A stretch of DNA of 6,079 bases from Clostridia bacterium (GCA_017414585.1 JAFQLN010000104.1:1-6079); one strand, 5' to 3'. Shown: positions 1-6,078, counted from the stretch's first letter. Program-made: numbers and translations. The notes: generated by a model not told the origin, from the letters alone.

Positions 1-462
1 CCGGGCATCTATCATTTTGAAGCCTGCGAACCGGAAGACGTCGTCTACCGCATCGACTTCAACCCGCAGACGGCGGACAAAAAGCGCGAATACATCCGGA
101 TGTTCGAGGACTACGGCTGGGACTACCTGCAGGATCTGAACGAATTCAGCTACTTCCGCAAGGCGGCATCCGATGCGGAAACGGAAGCGGATACTGAAAT
201 TTTCAGCGACAACGCCTCCAAGGTAGACATGATGCGCCGCATTTTCACGAAGCGCATGATCCCCCTTCTTGTGGTTTTCCTCTGCTGTGTCCTGCCGAAC
301 ACCGTCAATATCTTCCGGCTCGGCATCACGCACTTCTCCGCCTTCGAAGGCATCCTCATCGGGCTGGTCTACGCCATGTTCGGACTTTATATCGCCATCA
401 TCACACATTGTTTCGTCGGATTCCGCCGCCTTTCGAAAAAATATTCCCAGTCCGAAGAATAA
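1..462 (+). CDS. DUF2812 domain-containing membrane protein, 3' part
   Basis: The reading frame is open from the first base, so the gene starts upstream of the window; the ATG at 100 is internal. The 153 visible residues begin with PGIYHFEACEPEDVVYRIDF, followed by a 'FEDYGWDYL...FSYFRK' segment. Both are typical of DUF2812, a family common in Clostridia and Bacilli: a soluble N-terminal domain with YRIDF and GW-[DE]-Y motifs, followed by membrane helices. Two hydrophobic stretches follow, at about fragment residues 87-106 and 116-139, and the protein ends in a short basic and acidic tail. In other genomes such genes often sit beside a PadR-type regulator, which would lie left of this window. 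The biochemical role is unknown; a membrane-associated accessory or signalling role is only inferred. The family call is fairly secure, being based on motif recall without a search. Confidence 0.8.
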   Translation, partial: PGIYHFEACEPEDVVYRIDFNPQTADKKREYIRMFEDYGWDYLQDLNEFSYFRKAASDAETEADTEIFSDNASKVDMMRRIFTKRMIPLLVVFLCCVLPNTVNIFRLGITHFSAFEGILIGLVYAMFGLYIAIITHCFVGFRRLSKKYSQSEE

Positions 463-500
463 ATAATTTCCGCCGTCCGCTGCATACTAAAAACACAGAA

Positions 501-527
501 CCGTATCGTTCCCGATACGGTTTTTTT
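501..527 (+). terminator. Intrinsic terminator after the DUF2812 gene
   Basis: A perfect 8-bp stem (CCGTATCG / CGATACGG) with a TTCC loop is followed directly by seven T. It lies 38 bp after the TAA at 460-462. It faces the plus strand and would end the upstream transcript, yet it sits only 28 bp before the next start codon. Confidence 0.9.
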
Positions 528-555
528 ACTGAAACTCATCCGAAGGAGATCCGAT

Positions 556-924
556 ATGCCCATTCTCCTCCCCGAGGACGCGGAATACCTCGCCCGCGCC
601 ATGACGCGGGAATGCAGCGAACACGACATCCCCTATGCGGCGCGCGTAGGGATCGCTGCGGCCGTCCTGAACCGCATGGAAGACGACCGCTACCCGGACA
701 CTGCCGCCGCCGTCATCGCCGCCTGGGACGTCTTCCTGCCGCCCGAGAACACACCGGTCCCCGACTACGAACGGGAATACCGCCTGTGCATGGACGCCTG
801 CCGGAGTGCCGGCGCCGGTGCGGATCCGACGGACGGCGCGCTGAACTTCGAATTTCTCGAAAAAGGCGTCGTCAGCGATTCCCCGTACTATACCGTCATC
901 ATCGACAATACCGCATTCTGGTAA
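556..924 (+). CDS. SleB/CwlJ-like cell wall hydrolase domain protein
   Basis: This 122-residue protein consists of little more than one domain of the Hydrolase_2 (SleB/CwlJ) type, a family that cleaves peptidoglycan in spore cortex or cell wall. Residues 11-40 (YLARAMTREC through AAAVLNR) match the family's 'ARAIYxEARGE...VAAVVLNR' helix pair, with E19 at the usual catalytic Glu position. 'YPDTAAAVI' (46-54) and 'GADPTDGALNF' (88-98) match the later conserved blocks. The start is supported by AAGGAG at 543-548, 7 nt upstream. There is no signal peptide, transmembrane segment or LysM/SPOR wall-binding domain, so it is either cytosolic or mother-cell located, or exported by another route. The family's C-terminal 'IGNHxF' block is degraded to 'IDNTAFW', losing the histidine. 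It could be an active minimal enzyme or a drifted relative. The stop codon abuts the terminator stem. Confidence 0.75.
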   Translation: MPILLPEDAEYLARAMTRECSEHDIPYAARVGIAAAVLNRMEDDRYPDTAAAVIAAWDVFLPPENTPVPDYEREYRLCMDACRSAGAGADPTDGALNFEFLEKGVVSDSPYYTVIIDNTAFW

Positions 925-957
925 AAAGATCCCCGAAGAAACCTTCGGGGATCTTTT
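924..957. terminator. Bidirectional terminator between converging genes
   Basis: A perfect 15-bp stem, AAAAGATCCCCGAAG (924-938) and its complement (943-957), encloses an AAAC loop. On the plus strand the right arm ends in four T; on the minus strand it ends in five T. It starts at the last base of the SleB-like stop codon and lies 14 bp beyond the stop of the minus-strand surface-protein gene. One hairpin therefore probably ends both transcripts. Confidence 0.9.
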
Positions 958-971
958 GCGTATCGGATGAA

Positions 972-3836
972 TCAGTTGTTGTAATCCAGAACCTTGGTGC
1001 AGAAGCCGTGGAGGAGCATTGCGAGCTCGCAGCGGAGTGCATTTTCGGTGGGGGTAAGCTTACCGCCGCTGGTGATAAGAATACCGTTCTTGCTTGCGAA
1101 CTTAACGCCTTCTTCCGCCCAGTCAGCAACCTGATTTGCATCGCTGAGGTTGTAGAGGCTGACACCGGTCAGAGGAGAGGAGATGTTTTCAACAAACATC
1201 GCGTAGCGGTACATGAAGAGGTACATCTGCTGGTGGGTGATCGGGTCGTTCGGGCTGAACTTGCCGTTGCCGGTACCATTCGTGATACCCATCTGAACCG
1301 CCCATTCAATGTACGGAGTAGCCCAGGAAATCTGCGGGTCGTTCTTGGAAACGTCCGTGAAGCTGGTGCCGGAATATCTGGAGACATCAATGTCAGCCAG
1401 ACGTCCGAGAACCGTTACGAACATGGCACGGGTCATGGTGGTCATGGGTTCGAACTTGGTCGCAGTCATACCGTTGAAGAGACCTTCGTTGCATACGAAT
1501 GCAACTGCATCGTAGTACTGCGCGTTCTTGGAAATGTCGGTGAAGGGGTTCGTCCAGGTATCTGCTGCCGGCTTCTTTTCTTCTTCCTTTTCAGGAGTCG
1601 TGGTCGTGGTGGTGGCTGTCTTCTTGAAGGTTGCGGTGATTTCCGAATCCTTTTCAACATCCTTCAGAGTGTAGGTAGCAACGCCCTTGGAATTTACGTC
1701 GTATTCGTCCGCCTTGAGAACAGACTTGCTGTTTACCTTGACTTCGGAAATTTCATAACCGGTGTTCGGGGTAATGGTGAACTTGACGTCGCCGCCCTTC
1801 GCAACCGTGGTCTTGTTTGCTTCTACCTTACCGTTGGAGATGCCGGACTTAACCGTAATGGTATAAATACCGGGGATCTTGTCCTTGGAGAAGACATAGG
1901 TGTCGCTGCTGTCAACAATGAGGGTGATGTCTTCGTCGTTGTATTCCATCTTGGACTTGACATCGTCGTCATCGCTGCTGCTGTAGCTTTCGGAGTTGCG
2001 GATGGTGACCTTCAGGTCTTCGCAGTCTTCATAATCGATCCAGTCGGATGCCAGTTCGAGGTCATAGCCGTCCAGGTCGATCGTGATTGCGTGGTCGTGG
2101 TCGGGAGCAAATTCGAAGCTGCCCAGATCCTGGTCTTCGCCGAGCTTGATCTTTACAGCAAAGCCGCTTTCATAGGTGCTGGAAATGTCGAAATCGTCGA
2201 TGATATCGTCTTCATCTTCCAGATATTCGAGCGCATCCTTGAGCTTTTCAAAGGTCTTGGTGTCGCCGATCTTGGTAGAGCTGGTGCTGCTGCGGGTAAC
2301 CGTAACGGAGCAGCCGATATCGGAAACCTTCATATCGAAGGAGTAGGAGTCGATGGTTTCGCCGCCGTATTCGAGGTACAGCTTGATTCTGACTTCGCCG
2401 TCTTCCACGTCGTCTTCTTCGACAACGTCTTCGTAGCTGCCGCTCTTACCGGAAACGATTGCATAAAGCTTTGCGGAAGTGCCGAGCCAATCTTCAAGTT
2501 CCTCATCGGTCTTGATCTTCTTGTACTTGGTGGAGTCGTTCGAATCCTTGTACTTGATGTACACATACTCGAACAGCTTTTCCCAGTCAAGTTCGTCGTC
2601 GATCGTGATTTCCGCTTCTTCATCAAGCAGGTGCTTGTAGCTGGAGCTGGTGGAGAAACCGGTAACATTTACGGTCGGTGCAGCGGCAGTTACGGTCAGA
2701 CCGGTGATGGTAAGAGTGTAGGAATTGCCCTGATCGTCCGTGGGGCTTACCGTAACGGAAGTATCCCCTGCCTTCAGCACCTTGGTAGAAGTAGCAGTGG
2801 AGCCGTAAGATCTTAAATATGTGGTATTGTCGGTATAAACGAACATTACCTTAAGTCCGCCGGGAGCGAAAGTTTCACCATCCTTATAGACCGTCTTGGT
2901 CGGAGGAGTGTGAATGTACGCGTGGCTGACAACCTTTTTTTCTGCTTCCGGTTCATCTTTCGGAATGGGATTTACCTTAATGAGGACTGTAGCATCCTTA
3001 CCTTCATAGGAAACCGTGAGAGTCTTGTCGCTTTCCTTAAGTTCGCCGTCAGGACTGATGCTTACGCCGCTGTCCTTATCTGCTTCAACAATATGAGAGG
3101 ACTTATCCTTAAAGTATACTCGAATATCGACATCGGCACGGTCAATGGTATTGCCGACTAAATATTCCGCGCCGTATTCAGGGGAAACGATTTCAATTCG
3201 GTCAACAGAATTTTCCTGTACAGTAATGGAGATCGGTTTACTAACCGCATCATAATTGCCATACTTAACATATACTTCTGTATCTCCTCGGGTAAGTTCA
3301 CGTTCACTACCAGTAGGACTGCCAACAAGAATTTTATAATCATTTACCTGATCTGTCACATCATCGTTATACTTAACATATACTTTTAACTTGGAGGTAT
3401 CAAAATATGCGCCTTCCAAATATTTTGTATTCCCACTAAAAGTATAAGTAACAACACCTTCAGCGTCTGCTAACTGCTTGCGTTTGGTAATTAAGACACT
3501 GAAAGATTTAGTTTTCATTTCAGTCGTCTGAGAGCCTTCTTCTCCAACGAGTTCATACCATTTAGCAGTAATTGTATCTTCTTTGGTATCACCGTCTTTT
3601 TCAGAAAAAGCCTTCGCAGTAACTTTTTTCGTAGTCGTATTAATTTCGACCAGATTATTTTGAATTTCCCATTCAATTTTAATCTTGCTATCTGTGGGCA
3701 ATCCCGTTGTAGGAAGCGCAGCAGAGTTCTTGGTACCAGTATCAAAGATTTCCACGTCAGCCGCGAAAACTGATACGGTGAGCAGAATCGTAAGCGTTAC
3801 AACCGCCAATGCGATCTGCAAAAATTTCTTTTTCAT
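972..3836 (-). CDS. Secreted SLH-domain surface protein with Ig-like modules
   Basis: This 954-residue protein starts with a clear signal peptide: MKKK, a hydrophobic core, and likely cleavage after VSVFA at residue 25. Residues about 50-116, 127-207, 211-289 and 303-384 look like successive bacterial Ig-like (Big-type) beta modules. Residues about 400-655 are strongly acidic, with D/E clusters such as SSSDDDDV, and I do not recognise a family there. Residues about 657-737 (GGDVKFTITPNTGYEISEVK, then EITATF) resemble the InlB-B-like repeat found in surface proteins. A Thr-rich linker (739-748) and a charged stretch lead to three SLH repeats at about 761-820, 824-884 and 889-954. SLH domains bind pyruvylated secondary wall polymer, so the protein should be anchored to the wall as an S-layer component or adhesin. 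The canonical TRAE motif appears as TRAM, THQQ and LRCE, so wall-binding strength is uncertain. The start has GTGAGGA 6-7 nt upstream (3843-3849). The 5' part of the gene is much more AT-rich than the 3' part. Confidence 0.9.
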   Translation of the reverse strand: MKKKFLQIALAVVTLTILLTVSVFAADVEIFDTGTKNSAALPTTGLPTDSKIKIEWEIQNNLVEINTTTKKVTAKAFSEKDGDTKEDTITAKWYELVGEEGSQTTEMKTKSFSVLITKRKQLADAEGVVTYTFSGNTKYLEGAYFDTSKLKVYVKYNDDVTDQVNDYKILVGSPTGSERELTRGDTEVYVKYGNYDAVSKPISITVQENSVDRIEIVSPEYGAEYLVGNTIDRADVDIRVYFKDKSSHIVEADKDSGVSISPDGELKESDKTLTVSYEGKDATVLIKVNPIPKDEPEAEKKVVSHAYIHTPPTKTVYKDGETFAPGGLKVMFVYTDNTTYLRSYGSTATSTKVLKAGDTSVTVSPTDDQGNSYTLTITGLTVTAAAPTVNVTGFSTSSSYKHLLDEEAEITIDDELDWEKLFEYVYIKYKDSNDSTKYKKIKTDEELEDWLGTSAKLYAIVSGKSGSYEDVVEEDDVEDGEVRIKLYLEYGGETIDSYSFDMKVSDIGCSVTVTRSSTSSTKIGDTKTFEKLKDALEYLEDEDDIIDDFDISSTYESGFAVKIKLGEDQDLGSFEFAPDHDHAITIDLDGYDLELASDWIDYEDCEDLKVTIRNSESYSSSDDDDVKSKMEYNDEDITLIVDSSDTYVFSKDKIPGIYTITVKSGISNGKVEANKTTVAKGGDVKFTITPNTGYEISEVKVNSKSVLKADEYDVNSKGVATYTLKDVEKDSEITATFKKTATTTTTTPEKEEEKKPAADTWTNPFTDISKNAQYYDAVAFVCNEGLFNGMTATKFEPMTTMTRAMFVTVLGRLADIDVSRYSGTSFTDVSKNDPQISWATPYIEWAVQMGITNGTGNGKFSPNDPITHQQMYLFMYRYAMFVENISSPLTGVSLYNLSDANQVADWAEEGVKFASKNGILITSGGKLTPTENALRCELAMLLHGFCTKVLDYNN

Positions 3837-3939
3837 TTTATTTCCTCACTTTCTCGTGAATATCCGATATTATGCCGTACCATCAAAAAACGTGCCCGGG
3901 TACAACACTATACTGCTATAATATCACATTACAGGGCAA
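3837..3939 (-). promoter_or_regulatory. Upstream region and probable promoter of surface-protein gene
   Basis: The leader is AT-rich and the gene probably has its own promoter, because 218 bp separate it from the preceding gene. On the minus strand the best -10 candidate is TATAGT (3912-3907). The only TTG-type -35 candidate, TTGCCC (3939-3934), is 21 bp away, which is too far for a standard sigma-A site, so the exact promoter is not established. The leader contains nested inverted repeats: GATATTAT (3866-3873) with ATAATATC (3918-3925), and GTACC (3877-3881) with GGTAC (3899-3903). A Shine-Dalgarno site (AGTGAGGA, 3850-3843) precedes the ATG. Confidence 0.35.
3914..3922 (+). promoter_or_regulatory. 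Extended -10 promoter element, plus strand
   Basis: TGCTATAAT is a perfect extended -10 (TGnTATAAT). No good -35 lies 16-18 bp upstream, but extended -10 promoters can work without one. Initiation would be near 3929, facing away from the surface-protein gene and into the gap, which has no plus-strand gene. It overlaps the region expected to drive the minus-strand gene, so the two promoters may compete. Confidence 0.4.
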
Positions 3940-4056
3940 AATGGTAGCTTTTCCACCCAAAATTTACAATGTTTTAACACAACACGCCCTGTTCCCGTTA
4001 GACGTCCGGAACGCCCGGAAAGTTCCCGGAAATCCGGAATTTTCCCGGATTTTTTC
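3929..4056 (+). ncRNA. Candidate small RNA in the surface-protein/sialidase gap
   Basis: A plus-strand transcription unit of roughly 125 nt is suggested by an extended -10 at 3914-3922 and a hairpin plus T-run ending at 4055. Between them ACAGGGC (3931-3937) pairs perfectly with GCCCTGT (3986-3992), which would fold the 5' half into a domain. A shorter GTTCC/GGAAC pair lies at 3991-3995 and 4008-4012, and several CCGGAA copies precede the terminator. I saw no convincing short reading frame with a ribosome site inside. I do not recognise a known RNA family. The call rests on promoter-like and terminator-like signals alone, and the start is approximate. The alternative is chance inverted repeats in intergenic DNA. 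Confidence 0.35.
4030..4055 (+). terminator. Terminator-like hairpin with plus-strand T-run
   Basis: AAATCCGG (4030-4037) pairs with CCGGATTT (4045-4052) around a 7-nt loop. The T tract runs to 4055, with three T beyond the stem and three inside it. On the minus strand the same hairpin comes immediately after the sialidase-like stop codon but has no T tract after it, so it is oriented for a plus-strand transcript. It may still fold in the minus-strand mRNA and protect its 3' end. Confidence 0.55.
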
Positions 4057-5149
4057 AAAGTTTTACCTTCCGGATCCGCGTCCGCACCAGACACATTTCG
4101 TCGCCGTCCTCCACGCCGCCCGCGCAGTACGACAGCACCGCTTCCCTCTCGCCGAGGAACAGCATCGCCGGATAGCAGAACCCCGCCTCCGGATCGTCCT
4201 CGATCACCCGCGGCGCTCCCCAGCGGATGCCGCATCCGCCGAATTCGCCTTCCGCGATCACCAGAGGGCTCCGTCCGCCCGTCCATACCTTCGCCTTCGG
4301 TCTGCCGTAATACTCCGGCACCGGATTCCACACCGCGTACAGCTTTCCCGTGAATTCGTTCCGCTTGATGAGCAGCGGAGACGCGGGCGACGTGAACCGC
4401 GACGGCTGCACCGGCGTCCACGACACCCCGCCGTCCACCGACACGCTCTCATACTGCCGTCCGAGGTCGGTGCGGAAGTACGCGTACAGTACGCCGGGCG
4501 TCAGCTCGATCAGCCCCGGCTCCTGCAGTCCCGTTCCGGAATACGCCCCCGACGGAAGCGTGAGCATCGCGGAAATCCGCCGCCATGTCCGCCCGTCGTC
4601 ATCGGACGCATAAAACGCCGCTTCCGCACGTCCGTCGCAGGACACCTTTCCGTGATGCCCCATCGCGGACGGATGATGCGCCGCCGGAACGATGAGCCGT
4701 CCGCACGCCATCCGGATCACGCGGTCGTTGTTCACCACGTAGTACCCCGGCATATCGGACGCCACGCAGAGCACCGGCTCGCCGAACGTCTCCATTTCGT
4801 CGGAGGAACGCCGGAGCAGATATTCCGACACGATGTTGTTCCGCTTGAGCAGGTAGAACAGCCCGACGTCCCCGTCCGCCATGCGCATCAGCGACACGCT
4901 CATGCAGTTGGTCTCGTCGTATTCCGCTTCCAGTCTCGGACGGACGAGAATGCGCTCGTCTCCGAACGTTTCGCCTTCGTCGGAGGAAAATATGCACGCG
5001 ATCTCCGCGTAGGCATGGTCGTCCGCACTGGTTCCGGAGTAGCGGCTGTAGGCAAACGCGATGCGTCCGTCGTTCAGACGCAGGAAGGAACCTTCACTGT
5101 TCCGGGGATTTCCCGGAGTTTTTGTCTTGTCGGGAGCCAGATCAAACAT
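4055..5149 (-). CDS. Sialidase-fold (BNR repeat) family protein, cytoplasmic
   Basis: This 364-residue protein is a six-bladed beta-propeller of the sialidase/BNR_2 type. Asp-box motifs (SxDxGxTW/F) occur at residues 55-62 (SSDEGETF), 182-189 (SDDDGRTW) and 237-244 (SVDGGVSW), with a degenerate one at 115-122 (SSDEMETF). Other family blocks are 'NSEGSFLRLNDGRI' near the N-terminus, 'LQEPGLIEL' (208-215), a 'YFRTDLGRQYESVS' stretch (224-237) and 'LYAVWN' (270-275). There is no signal peptide, so it probably acts in the cytoplasm on an imported oligosaccharide. Members of this group are usually annotated as exo-alpha-sialidase, but the substrate is mostly untested, and I cannot identify a secure arginine triad. 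The start has AAAGGA 9 nt upstream (5164-5159). It follows the ktrA-like gene by 47 bp with no hairpin between, so one transcript is likely. Confidence 0.8.
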   Translation of the reverse strand: MFDLAPDKTKTPGNPRNSEGSFLRLNDGRIAFAYSRYSGTSADDHAYAEIACIFSSDEGETFGDERILVRPRLEAEYDETNCMSVSLMRMADGDVGLFYLLKRNNIVSEYLLRRSSDEMETFGEPVLCVASDMPGYYVVNNDRVIRMACGRLIVPAAHHPSAMGHHGKVSCDGRAEAAFYASDDDGRTWRRISAMLTLPSGAYSGTGLQEPGLIELTPGVLYAYFRTDLGRQYESVSVDGGVSWTPVQPSRFTSPASPLLIKRNEFTGKLYAVWNPVPEYYGRPKAKVWTGGRSPLVIAEGEFGGCGIRWGAPRVIEDDPEAGFCYPAMLFLGEREAVLSYCAGGVEDGDEMCLVRTRIRKVKL

Positions 5150-5196
5150 AATATACCGTCCTTTCGGAAAATCAGAATGTCATTTCTTATGTTAAT

Positions 5197-5871
5197 TTAC
5201 CCCAGATCGTCTTCAAACTTACGGATCGAGTCGGTCTTGCCGATAACCGTGATGCTGTCGTCGGCATGGAGAACCATATTCGGCAGAATGTCCGTGGAAA
5301 TGGTTTCCCCCCGGCGGCGCGCGATGATATTCAGCCCGTACCGGCTGCGGAGATTCATCTCGATGACCGTCTTCCCTTCCGCCTTTTCGCTCAGCCTGAT
5401 CTCCATGATGTCGATTTCGTCGCTCAGCGAAATGTATTCGAGTACGTTCGGCGAGATCAGCTTTCCGGCAAGGCGCAGAGCCATATCCCGTTCGGGATAG
5501 ACCACTTCCGCACCGAGCAGCTTCAGCACCTCGCCCTGTTCCGCGCTCGACGCCTTCGAAATCACCTGCGGCACGCCGAGCCGCAGCACCGTCAGCGTCG
5601 TCAGGATGCTCACGTCAATCTTGTCGCCGATGCAGATCACCGCAACGTCCGCTTCCGCAATCCCCGTCTCCTCCAGATTCTCGCGCGTCAGTTCGTCCAC
5701 GACAAACGCATTGTCCGTGAAATCCGACGCTGCTTCCACCCGGTTCCGGTCGCGGTCAATGACCATCACATCGCAGCCCTTCGCGACCAGTTCTTCCGCC
5801 AGTGCAAAACCGAAGCGTCCCAGTCCGACGACCGCGTACAGTTTATCCGATTTTTTATTCTTTTTTGCCAT
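5197..5871 (-). CDS. ktrA: KtrA/TrkA-type potassium uptake regulatory (RCK) protein
   Basis: This 224-residue protein has the length and layout of KtrA, the cytoplasmic gating ring of Ktr potassium transporters. An RCK_N Rossmann domain covers about residues 10-135, with the GxGxxG loop as G16-L-G18-R-F-G21 and the ribose-binding acid D39 in VIDRD. The 'VICIGDKIDVSILTTLTVL' and 'VVYPERDMALRLAGKL' stretches closely follow KtrA proteins. RCK_C covers about 140-224 and includes VIEMNLRSRYG (169-179), the region that binds c-di-AMP in KtrA/KtrC of other Firmicutes. Family knowledge predicts binding of NAD(H)/ATP/ADP and a partner membrane subunit, KtrB. No ktrB is in the window; it could lie beyond the right end or elsewhere. 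The start is supported by GGAG 8 nt upstream (5883-5880). The symbol marks the family; orthology to one particular paralogue is not shown. Confidence 0.9.
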   Translation of the reverse strand: MAKKNKKSDKLYAVVGLGRFGFALAEELVAKGCDVMVIDRDRNRVEAASDFTDNAFVVDELTRENLEETGIAEADVAVICIGDKIDVSILTTLTVLRLGVPQVISKASSAEQGEVLKLLGAEVVYPERDMALRLAGKLISPNVLEYISLSDEIDIMEIRLSEKAEGKTVIEMNLRSRYGLNIIARRRGETISTDILPNMVLHADDSITVIGKTDSIRKFEDDLG

Positions 5872-5892
5872 AGTTTTTTCTCCAATCTATCA

Positions 5893-5928
5893 TTGGGGAG
5901 GGACTTTTTGAAAAAAGTCCCTCCCCAA
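5893..5928. repeat. 17-bp near-perfect inverted repeat upstream of ktrA
   Basis: TTGGGGAGGGACTTTTT (5893-5909) is complementary to 5912-5928, leaving a 2-nt centre, so a real hairpin would open to about a 4-nt loop. Neither strand has a T tract after the stem, so it is not a standard terminator. It starts 22 bp upstream of the ktrA-like start codon and just 10 bp from its Shine-Dalgarno site, so in a long 5' leader it would fold next to the ribosome site. The C-rich arm continues into CCAAACCCCTCTTCAAAAAC. From memory, similar strings recur between genes in gut Clostridia, so a dispersed intergenic repeat is likely, but this is untested. Confidence 0.7.
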
Positions 5929-5934
5929 ACCCCT

Positions 5935-6078
5935 CTTCAAAAACTTTTATACCGGATATGGCAGACGAAGTGCAGTGCGGATCCGGAATACCAAACCGGC
6001 TGTACAGCGGACAGAATTATAATTACTGCAAATCTGCACTTACTCTGTCATCCCCAATAGTATAAAGTTTTTTGAAAG
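5935..6078. repeat. Possible MITE-like or palindromic intergenic element
   Basis: About 145 bp is bounded by imperfect inverted repeats: CTTCAAAAACTTTTATAC (5935-5952) and GTATAAAGTTTTTTGAAAG (6060-6078), which differ only in homopolymer lengths. Inside is a second perfect pair, AAGTGCAG (5968-5975) with CTGCACTT (6034-6041), and near the centre the palindrome GCTGTACAGC (5999-6008). The segment could therefore fold back on itself almost end to end. No believable gene was seen in it. A TATAAT at the centre is present on both strands because the local sequence is palindromic, so it is weak evidence for a ktrA promoter. The right boundary reaches the window end, so target-site duplication cannot be checked. 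Confidence 0.45.

Noticed and set aside
100..462. ATG at 100 as the true start of the DUF2812 protein
   Set aside because: The frame is open back to base 1, and the upstream residues (YHFEACEPEDVVYRIDF) are part of the family domain, so 100 is internal.
1603..1622. Thr-codon run as a phase-variable tandem repeat
   Set aside because: The six-Thr linker uses mixed codons in a short stretch. It is too short and imperfect to suggest slippage.
408..2816. Very long open frame on the plus strand, antisense to the surface-protein gene
   Set aside because: It also overlaps the DUF2812 end and the whole SleB-like gene in another frame, has no ribosome site, and its translation (Arg/Pro-rich, then long Val/Ile/Phe-rich stretches) is the usual mirror of a biased coding strand.
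3872..5500. 542-codon plus-strand open frame across the sialidase-like and ktrA-like genes
   Set aside because: The translation is rich in Arg, His and Pro with no domain. The minus-strand genes beneath it have clear family motifs and ribosome sites.
5893..5928. The upstream hairpin as an intrinsic terminator
   Set aside because: The stem is strong, but neither strand shows a T tract after it, so it is reported as an inverted repeat.
5997..6022. TATAAT near 6017 as the ktrA promoter
   Set aside because: It reads as TATAAT on both strands because the site is palindromic, and no -35 or extended -10 supports it on the minus strand.
5266..6060. 264-codon plus-strand open frame over ktrA and the right-end repeat
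   Set aside because: It is antisense to a secure RCK protein, runs through the inverted repeats, and has no ribosome site or recognisable motif.
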